From Bartonella krasnovii (lineage in GTDB: Bacteria; Pseudomonadota; Alphaproteobacteria; Rhizobiales; Rhizobiaceae), in NCBI RefSeq assembly GCF_003606345.3, contig NZ_CP031844.2, forward strand, positions 496,001-560,000: a DNA stretch of 64,000 nucleotides, read 5' to 3'. The position numbers and the translations under genes were made by a program. The notes under the pieces are model-generated. The model had not been told where the DNA came from. It did no database searches and saw only the letters and a program-made list of their open reading frames with translations. The first letter of the stretch is position 1. Each line of letters opens with the position of its first letter. Shown here one piece after another: positions 57,735 to 64,000 of the stretch.

Positions 57735-58112
57735 GAAATGTTTTTTGTTTGACGTATGAAATATTCTTATTTCATAAAATAACGATTATTTATATCTTTA
57801 ATAATTTTTGTCCATCAACAACATATTACAGCATAAGAGTGTGATTTTAGAGTACTTTTCTTTCATAAAAAATATGAGAATTGTTATTTTTTATTTATGA
57901 CAGCTTTATGAACACGCCTAGCTCAATTGATTCATTAAAAATAATTCCTCTTATGAGGCGTAAGGAGTGAGTTTATTGTTCTATGACTCACGTAATTGTT
58001 ATAAGCTTACCATTATTATCTTATATGTTGATATTATCTAAAAAATAACAGAGTCTTATCGCCTTTGTAACTTACAAAAGGGTATTTTTTAAGGAAAACG
58101 TGAAAGAAAAGT
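57735..58112. other. Intergenic region, uvrC to rlmJ
   Basis: This is 378 AT-rich bases between two minus-strand genes. A small hairpin (CCTC TTAT GAGG, around 57948-57959) and an inverted GTGAGT/ACTCAC pair (about 57967-57991) are visible. No gene or RNA was recognised. Confidence 0.45.
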
Positions 58113-58973
58113 CTAGTTTAGATGTTCTTTTTGAAGCCATTTATGCGTTATTTGAGCATTTTCATCTTGTCCAAGACGGTTGATAAGAAAGGGACTGAGT
58201 TTTTTCATTTCATCTTTCAAAAGATAAGGAGGGTTGATAATAATCATCCCACTTCCATTCATTGTCGGTGGACTTGAATTTTTTCGGATACGCATTTCAA
58301 GTTGTAAAATTTTAGGAATTCCTGTTTGATAAAGCGCGTGAAGAAAACTTTCAATTTCTTTATCATGTTTTACAGGATACCATAAAGCGTAGATCCCTCC
58401 AGAAAAACGGCGATAGGCTTTCATCAACCCCTCAATAAGGCGGGAAAACTCGCCACTTTTTTCAAAGGGAGGGTCAACAAGGATAAACCCACGTTTTTCT
58501 TTTGGTGGTAAATGAGCATTTAAGGAAAGCCAACCATCTAAATGCAGAACTTTTGTTTGATAATCGCCAGCAAAATTTTTTGCTAAAATATGATAATCTT
58601 CATTGTGCAATTCTATTGCGGTGAGGCGATCTTGTTTCCGTAATAATTGACGAATAAGAACAGGAGATCCAGGATAAAATACAATTTCTTTTTCTCCTTT
58701 ATTGAGGGAATCAATAATATCACACCATGGATAAAGGAGTGTTCTTAAATCTTCTGGAATTGGCGTTGAAAAGATTCGTTGCACACCTTCGCGCCACTCT
58801 CCTGTTTTATAGGATTCTAAAGAAGAGAGATCATAAATACCAATACCAGCATGCGTGTCTATAACGCGAAAAGCTTTTTCTTTGCGTTTGAGATATTCTA
58901 CAATGCGCATGACAATAATGTGTTTAAAAACATCAGCAAAATTGCCAGCATGGTAAATATGCCGATAATTCAT
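58113..58973 (-). CDS. rlmJ: 23S rRNA (adenine-2030-N6)-methyltransferase
   Basis: RlmJ methylates A2030 of 23S rRNA using SAM. The N-terminal signature MNYRHIYHAGNFADVFKH is diagnostic. The catalytic DPPF motif is in FILVDPPFEKSGEF, and the SAM-binding region includes VIDTHAGIGIYDL. The length of 286 aa is normal. It is a single gene flanked by non-coding DNA on both sides. Confidence 0.92.
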   Translation of the reverse strand: MNYRHIYHAGNFADVFKHIIVMRIVEYLKRKEKAFRVIDTHAGIGIYDLSSLESYKTGEWREGVQRIFSTPIPEDLRTLLYPWCDIIDSLNKGEKEIVFYPGSPVLIRQLLRKQDRLTAIELHNEDYHILAKNFAGDYQTKVLHLDGWLSLNAHLPPKEKRGFILVDPPFEKSGEFSRLIEGLMKAYRRFSGGIYALWYPVKHDKEIESFLHALYQTGIPKILQLEMRIRKNSSPPTMNGSGMIIINPPYLLKDEMKKLSPFLINRLGQDENAQITHKWLQKEHLN

Positions 58974-59635
58974 GGAAGAAACTCTATCATATGGATAACT
59001 GTATCAGGCTTATTAACATAGAATAATAGAATTGATATCCATAAAAACTTTCTTGTAGCACTCAAATAAGCTCTTCATCAAAAAATTATATACATAAAAT
59101 ATGAATGTTACAGGAGCACTTATTTCATTAGGATTTTAAATCTTTTATATGAAAGTTGGACAAGAAGAGGGCAAACATTTCAGTGAAAGCTCTTTACGAA
59201 GTAAAGATGAAAGCTAGTATCGTCATATCCTTATATATTATGACTTATTTTCTAGCGTCCTTGACGTCTATAAGGACCATTTTAATAGTTCCTATCTCTT
59301 TATGCTGACCTTGTTTATGAGGTGCAAGTGAATAGTTCTTACAAATTAATGTATGTTACGCGTTAATAAAATATATTCTTGATTACGGCAAAAGTGTTGT
59401 CTAATACGCATTTTGAGTGAGTTCATATTGCGGTATCACACTTAATATTTAGAAAAGTATGATATACATCTTTTAAAAGTTTGACTCATTGATTGATGAC
59501 GATCATTCTTCTTCCATTAAAAAGCATATGATTTCTTTTAAGTTGAGAAAAAAATATATAAATAGGATACAATATTTGATACATTCTTCAGAGGAAGCAT
59601 GAATAAGTGGGATAAAAAGCATAGAGTAGAGAGTA
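58974..59635. other. Long intergenic region before tatA
   Basis: This is about 660 bases between divergent rlmJ and tatA. Only a 22-codon frame (starting at about 59149) is visible, and I do not recognise it. From memory, nagZ-scpA-scpB often precede tatABC in rhizobia. They are not here, so this may be a rearrangement point. The tatA promoter should lie at its right end. Confidence 0.45.
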
Positions 59636-59947
59636 ATGGGTAATATTTTTTCACCAACACATTTAATTGTAATTTTATTACTTATTTTGGTGCTTTTCGG
59701 ACGCGGTAAAATTTCTGAATTAATGGGCGATATTGCTAAAGGAATTAAAGCCTTTAAAAAGAGTATGAAGGAAGAAGAGGAAGGCATTGAGGGTAATGTT
59801 GAAAAGGCTGCTCCTTCCAAAGTAACTGATGGAGCATCTCAACAATCTCAGCCGTTATCGGTAAAACATACAGCAACACGTAGAAAGGCTTCCTCTCACT
59901 CTAAAGGAGGCAAGGCATCTATTACCAAAAAACAGCGTGTCAAATAA
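59636..59947 (+). CDS. tatA: Sec-independent protein translocase TatA
   Basis: TatA forms the pore-like assemblies of the twin-arginine export pathway for folded proteins. The 103-residue protein has one N-terminal membrane helix ([17 protein letters not shown]), the conserved FGRGK hinge, an amphipathic helix ([17 protein letters not shown]), and a charged tail with Lys/Ser-rich sequence. Its tail is a little longer than average. It is the first gene of tatABC. Confidence 0.94.
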   Translation: MGNIFSPTHLIVILLLILVLFGRGKISELMGDIAKGIKAFKKSMKEEEEGIEGNVEKAAPSKVTDGASQQSQPLSVKHTATRRKASSHSKGGKASITKKQRVK

Positions 59948-59999
59948 AAGCGTCATCATTATTGTACATTATTTTTTATGAGGAAGTCGAGTATAAACG

Positions 60000-60434
60000 A
60001 TGTTTGGGATTGATGGACCAGAGCTTGTCGTGATCTTACTTGTTCTCATCATTATCATTGGACCAAAAGATTTACCTAAAATACTCAAGACAATCGCAAA
60101 GGTAAGAGCTTATATACATTCAACAGCAAATGAACTTTGTCACCAGTTTGATGATGTAATAAAACAAATTGAGCGCGATGATTTGCAAAAAACATGTTCG
60201 GATATAAACAATTCAAGGAAGAAGTTGGCAGAAACTTTTGATTCCACTCAAAATACATTAGAGGGTATTCACAATAATTTGGATATTAAGGAAACTCACC
60301 ATAAATCAGAAAAAGATAAAGAACTTTTGGCATGTGATCAAAAGGCAATCAAGAAAGATGTGACATTCTCTAGTGATTCTCATCACTTTGAAAGCATTTC
60401 TATTGCTTCTAAAGATAAAGAAGATGTGTCATGA
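60000..60434 (+). CDS. tatB: Sec-independent protein translocase TatB
   Basis: TatB, with TatC, forms the receptor for twin-arginine signal peptides. The N-terminus MFGIDGPELVVILLVLIIII is a membrane helix with the typical Glu, followed by GPKDLPK and an amphipathic helix, then a hydrophilic, variable tail. The length of 144 aa is usual. The stop overlaps the tatC start by 4 bases. Confidence 0.92.
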   Translation: MFGIDGPELVVILLVLIIIIGPKDLPKILKTIAKVRAYIHSTANELCHQFDDVIKQIERDDLQKTCSDINNSRKKLAETFDSTQNTLEGIHNNLDIKETHHKSEKDKELLACDQKAIKKDVTFSSDSHHFESISIASKDKEDVS

Positions 60435-61213
60435 ATGTAAAAAAAGATGAGGTTGATGCCAATATGGCTCCCCTTTTAGAACATTTAATTGAACTTCGTC
60501 AGCGAATTATTTCGACCTTAGTTGCATTTATGATCGCTTTTATGATGTGTTTTCTTGTTAAAGATTATATCTTGAATTTTTTACTATGGCCGTATCAGTG
60601 GGCAATGAAAATAGCAGGAGGGTATCCTGAGAGTATTCGTTTGCAATCAACGCAGGTATGGGAAACTTTTTTAACAAAGATGAAACTTGCTGCTTTTGGA
60701 GGAATTATTTTATCTTTTCCCTATACGGCTTTTCAGTTCTATAGTTTTATTGCACCAGGGCTTTATAAAAATGAGCGCAGGGCTTTTTTACCCTTTCTCA
60801 TTGGTGGTCCTATTTTATTTTGTATTGGAGGAGCGTTTGTTTATGCTCTATTGGCACCAATAATACTATGGTTTAGCCTTTCTCAACAATTTCTTCCAGA
60901 TGCTCAATTAAAGATAGAGTTTGTCGTACGTATTTCTGATTATTTGGGTTTTATGGCGTCGTTTATCCTTATTTTTGGTTTGATTTTTCAATTGCCTCTT
61001 GTCATCAGTCTATTAACAAAAGTTAGAATTTTAACGTCTCATGATTTGGTGTCTAAACGAAAATGGGCTATTCTTCTCTCTTTTATTATTGCGGCAATGA
61101 TAACGCCTTCAGATTTTTTTACGATGTTTGCAGTAGCTTTACCAACGATAGCGCTTTATGAGGTTTCAATTTTAATTGCTTACGGTATAGAAAAGAGAAG
61201 AAAATCCGCTTAA
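60431..61213 (+). CDS. tatC: Sec-independent protein translocase TatC
   Basis: TatC is the six-helix core receptor of the Tat translocase. Family features include APLLEHLIELRQRI at the N-terminus, the FPYTAFQFYSFIAPGLYKNERR loop (written in part), and a late FGLIFQLPLVI helix. The length of 260 aa is normal. It is coupled to tatB by an ATGA overlap. Confidence 0.95.
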   Translation: MNVKKDEVDANMAPLLEHLIELRQRIISTLVAFMIAFMMCFLVKDYILNFLLWPYQWAMKIAGGYPESIRLQSTQVWETFLTKMKLAAFGGIILSFPYTAFQFYSFIAPGLYKNERRAFLPFLIGGPILFCIGGAFVYALLAPIILWFSLSQQFLPDAQLKIEFVVRISDYLGFMASFILIFGLIFQLPLVISLLTKVRILTSHDLVSKRKWAILLSFIIAAMITPSDFFTMFAVALPTIALYEVSILIAYGIEKRRKSA

Positions 61214-61274
61214 GAAAAGTGTATAATCTTACGCGATGAGAAATGAATAAAAACAATATAAATGAGGAATTTTA

Positions 61275-62552
61275 ATGCTTGATATTAAGTGGATTCGCGA
61301 AAATCCTGAAGAATTAGATAAAGCGCTTGTAAGGAGAGGCCTTGAGCCACAAGCCGATAGATTAATACAACTTGATCTTGCACGTCGGTCCCATGTTGCT
61401 AAGGTACAATTAGCACAGGAACGCCGCAATGCGATTTCAAAGGAAATAGGACAAGCTTTAGCTTCATCTGATCAGCAAATGGCTGAACGGCTTAGAGCTG
61501 AAGTTGAAGAGCTTAAAGTTTTTCTTTCTTCTGCAACAGCGGAAGAAAAACAGCTGACGGAAAGTCTTGAAAAAATTCTTTCAGCACTTCCAAATGTTCC
61601 ATTGGATGATGTTCCAAACGGTAAAGATGAAAGTGATAATGTCGTCATTCGACATTTTGGGACACCTCCAACCTTTAATTTTACACCAAAGGAGCATTTT
61701 GACCTTGGTCAAGATCTCAAGCAGATGAATTTTGAGCGAGCTAGTCGTTTATCTGGAACACGTTTTACAGTGCTTTCAGGGGCGTTAGCACGGCTAGAAC
61801 GGGCATTGGGACAATTTATGCTTGATGTGCATGTCAATGAGCATGGTTATACAGAAGTTTCTGTTCCTCTTCTTGTTCGTGATGAGATTGTTTACGGAGC
61901 AGCCCAATTGCCGAAGTTTGCTGAAGATCTTTTTCAAACAACAGATGGGCGATGGCTTATTTCCACAGCAGAAGTGCCATTAACAAACTTGGTCAATGAT
62001 GAAATTCTTGAAATATCAGATTTACCACTGCGATTTTCTTCTTTATCTCCTTGTTTTCGTTCAGAAGCGGGAGCTGCTGGTCGTGATACACGCGGTATGT
62101 TGCGTCAGCACCAATTTTGGAAGGTAGAAATGGTTTCGATTACCAGTGAAGAACAGTCTCTCATTGAATTGGAGCGCATGACGGAATGTGCAGAAGATAT
62201 CTTAAAACGACTCGGTTTACCTTTTCGCACAGTAGTTCTTTCTACGGGGGATATGGGGTTTGCAGCACGTAAGACTTATGACATTGAGGTTTGGCTCCCT
62301 GGCCAAGAATGTTATCGTGAAATTTCTAGTTGTTCCGTTTGTGGGGATTTTCAAGGTCGACGTATGAACGCTCGCTATCGTAAAGAAGGCGATAAAAAGT
62401 TGCATTTTGTTCATAGCCTTAATGGTTCTGGTACGGCTGTTGGCCGTTGTCTTATTGCTGTGCTGGAAAATTATCAACAGGCTGATGGGTCAATTATTGT
62501 TCCAGATGTTTTACAATCCTATATGGGGGGCATGCGTTATATTACTGCTTAA
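61275..62552 (+). CDS. serS: Seryl-tRNA synthetase
   Basis: SerS is a class II synthetase charging tRNA-Ser and tRNA-Sec. The N-terminal coiled-coil arm (about residues 25-100) binds the tRNA extra arm. Motif 2 is [20 protein letters not shown] and motif 3 includes [19 protein letters not shown]. The length of 425 aa is typical. The tatC-serS adjacency is common in rhizobia. Confidence 0.96.
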   Translation: MLDIKWIRENPEELDKALVRRGLEPQADRLIQLDLARRSHVAKVQLAQERRNAISKEIGQALASSDQQMAERLRAEVEELKVFLSSATAEEKQLTESLEKILSALPNVPLDDVPNGKDESDNVVIRHFGTPPTFNFTPKEHFDLGQDLKQMNFERASRLSGTRFTVLSGALARLERALGQFMLDVHVNEHGYTEVSVPLLVRDEIVYGAAQLPKFAEDLFQTTDGRWLISTAEVPLTNLVNDEILEISDLPLRFSSLSPCFRSEAGAAGRDTRGMLRQHQFWKVEMVSITSEEQSLIELERMTECAEDILKRLGLPFRTVVLSTGDMGFAARKTYDIEVWLPGQECYREISSCSVCGDFQGRRMNARYRKEGDKKLHFVHSLNGSGTAVGRCLIAVLENYQQADGSIIVPDVLQSYMGGMRYITA

Positions 62553-62686
62553 TTTTAGGAAAGGAAAGACAATATGCTTTTATTGCAAAGAGCTAATGCT
62601 ATGCAAACGCAAGAGGTTTTACCATTTTAAAAAAGTGGTTTGTAGGGGTAATAAAAATGCATCTCCATTAGAGAGTGAATGATACT
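62553..62686 (+). pseudogene. Possible surE remnant between serS and pcm
   Basis: A strong ribosome site (AGGAAAGGAAAG, 62558-62569) precedes ATG 62574, but the frame stops after 18 residues at 62630. A second frame, ending ASPLESE and stop at 62682, overlaps the pcm start region. The usual serS-surE-pcm order suggests that an internal deletion removed surE. The residual peptides are too short to prove it. Confidence 0.35.
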
Positions 62687-63346
62687 ATGGAGCAAAAGGG
62701 TATTTTGCAATTTCGTGAGGAGTTGGCTGCTCTTGTACTGAAAATGCGTAGCAAAGGCATTGATGACGTACGATTTTTTTCGGCATTAGAGAAAATTCCA
62801 CGTCAACAATTTGTTTCTGCTCCGTGGTTTGATAGTGCTTATGATAATAAAGTTATTCCCATAGAGTGTGGGGAATATATGGAGCGTTTGGAAGAACAGC
62901 TCTTAATGCTTTCAGCATTATCATTGAAAAAAAAGCATCGTGTCTTAGAAATTGGTACGGGCTCTGGCTTTTGTACGGCTCTTATGGCATGCTTAAGTGA
63001 TCGTGTTACAACGATTGATCGTTATAAAACGCTTGTTGATTTGGCACGCCAAAAATTTCAAACTTTGGGTATTGAAAATATTATTATACGGCAGATTGAT
63101 GGAAGCCATAATGTGGCAAGTTTGGGATCATTTGATCGCATTCTTATTTGGCCATCACGTTCTGATGAACCCAAGGAATTTTTAGAACTTTTAGCTGAAA
63201 ATGGAATTCTCATTCAGGCGATAGGGCCTGATGAAGGGGTACAAACGGTAACGCGCTATACAAAAATTGGTAGTCGATTTGAGTGTTTAGAGTTGTTTCA
63301 AGTGCGTTATCAACCTCTTATTAAAGGTATTGCAGAGAGACTTTAA
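62687..63346 (+). CDS. pcm: Protein-L-isoaspartate O-methyltransferase
   Basis: Pcm methylates isoaspartyl residues in aged proteins, allowing their repair. SAM motif I is VLEIGTGSGFCTALMA. The family N-terminal IPRQQFVSAPWFDSAYDNKVIPIECGEY is recognisable in parts. ATG 62687 (219 aa) is chosen. GTG 62675 would add four residues and overlap the upstream residual frame. The late region is more variable than in E. coli Pcm, as in many alphaproteobacteria. Confidence 0.88.
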   Translation: MEQKGILQFREELAALVLKMRSKGIDDVRFFSALEKIPRQQFVSAPWFDSAYDNKVIPIECGEYMERLEEQLLMLSALSLKKKHRVLEIGTGSGFCTALMACLSDRVTTIDRYKTLVDLARQKFQTLGIENIIIRQIDGSHNVASLGSFDRILIWPSRSDEPKEFLELLAENGILIQAIGPDEGVQTVTRYTKIGSRFECLELFQVRYQPLIKGIAERL

Positions 63347-63513
63347 TTTTTAAAATTTGAAAAACAGCACAAATTATTTCACTCTCTTTATTTTATTAAA
63401 TTCACTTTGATCTTAATTAAAGATATTTATGAATAAAACATTTCATTTTAACACTTCGGTAATTTAAAAAAGCTTTAATGGGGTGAATTGAGTATTGATG
63501 AGTGGGCAAAACG

Positions 63514-64000
63514 ATGTATCTAAAAGCTTTGGATAATATTTTTCAGTATAATTTTCAAAGAATAACTTTTTTGGCGGTGGTAACTATTGTTGCTGGTTGT
63601 AGTTCTGGCTCACAACGTTTTTCCAATATTTCTTCTCATCATAGGATAGCACCTCAATTAAATATAGCGAACTCTATGTCTACAGATCCGGGAATGCTAT
63701 CATACGGTGGGGAAATGATACAAAGCACCGAGTTGCCTCCTGTAGAGCCAAGTGATGATTCGTCGATAGATGACAATTCTCCCTATAATTTTTCACAGCA
63801 GGGTAGGGGAGTTTCTTCTGATGATCGTGTTATGGGGGCGCCTCCACGTAATATTGGAACACTTTCTCGTTCACAAATGAATAATTCTCCTCTTTTCCGG
63901 CAGAACTCTTATATTGTCCAGAGTGGGGATACATTACTCAGTATTGCACGACAAGTAGGCGTTAGTGTTGAGGCATTAAAATCAGCAAATGGTATAAACA
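63514..64000 (+). CDS. LysM lipoprotein, NlpD/M23 type (partial)
   Basis: The gene runs off the window, with 162 codons visible. The lipoprotein signal peptide (ITFLAVVTIVAGC) has the lipobox VAGC with Cys29. A Ser/Pro-rich, disordered stretch leads to a LysM domain (SYIVQSGDTLLSIARQVGVS). In NlpD-type proteins a LytM/M23 domain follows, but it is outside the window. The pcm-to-lipoprotein neighbourhood fits NlpD, an activator of septal peptidoglycan amidases. No long upstream alternative start exists. Confidence 0.8.
   Translation, partial: MYLKALDNIFQYNFQRITFLAVVTIVAGCSSGSQRFSNISSHHRIAPQLNIANSMSTDPGMLSYGGEMIQSTELPPVEPSDDSSIDDNSPYNFSQQGRGVSSDDRVMGAPPRNIGTLSRSQMNNSPLFRQNSYIVQSGDTLLSIARQVGVSVEALKSANGIN

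Overview
The window is an AT-rich alphaproteobacterial chromosome segment. Gene content, gene order, protein style and the paralogous AIDA-type autotransporters point to Bartonella, probably a rodent-associated species. That assignment is recognition from memory, not a database match. I found no rRNA, tRNA, CRISPR array, insertion sequence or prophage.

Layout. 1-5.1 kb: end of acpS, then lepB-rnc-era-recO (lipid carrier, signal peptidase, RNA processing, repair), then panC-panB (pantothenate). 5.6-8.5 kb: an HD hydrolase and ygfZ on the minus strand, divergent from a dihydroorotase. 8.9-15.6 kb: a small exported protein, cysS, a YetF-like membrane protein, an Atm1-type ABC exporter, and psd-pssA (phosphatidylethanolamine synthesis). 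15.7-24.6 kb, minus strand: SDR-purF-cvpA-radA-dnaB-rplI-DUF2232-rpsR-rpsF, a replication and ribosomal block preceded by a structured rpsF leader. 25-31.4 kb, plus strand: PAP2 phosphatase, fabD-fabG-acpP-fabF, mltG, gmk. 31.4-39 kb, minus strand: lptF-lptG-lptD-surA-like-pdxA-rsmA, an outer-membrane/LPS export operon. 39.4-41.5 kb: holC with two coupled small membrane proteins, and a convergent MFS transporter.

42.1-53.9 kb is the accessory part. Three tandem autotransporter genes encode 1,836, 854 and 861 residues. The first carries three copies of a passenger module that the other two carry once. The first and third share an almost identical linker and beta-barrel tract of about 1 kb, while the middle gene is clearly diverged. 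This pattern suggests gene conversion or modular recombination among surface proteins. They may belong to one of the described Bartonella autotransporter families (Iba, Cfa, BafA), which I cannot decide from sequence alone.

54.3-64 kb returns to core genes: ndk, pgsA and uvrC (minus), rlmJ (minus), tatABC, serS, pcm, and the start of a LysM lipoprotein (NlpD/M23 type) cut by the window end. The short serS-pcm gap suggests loss of surE, and the mltG-gmk gap may reflect loss of yicC, both compared with the usual rhizobial gene order.
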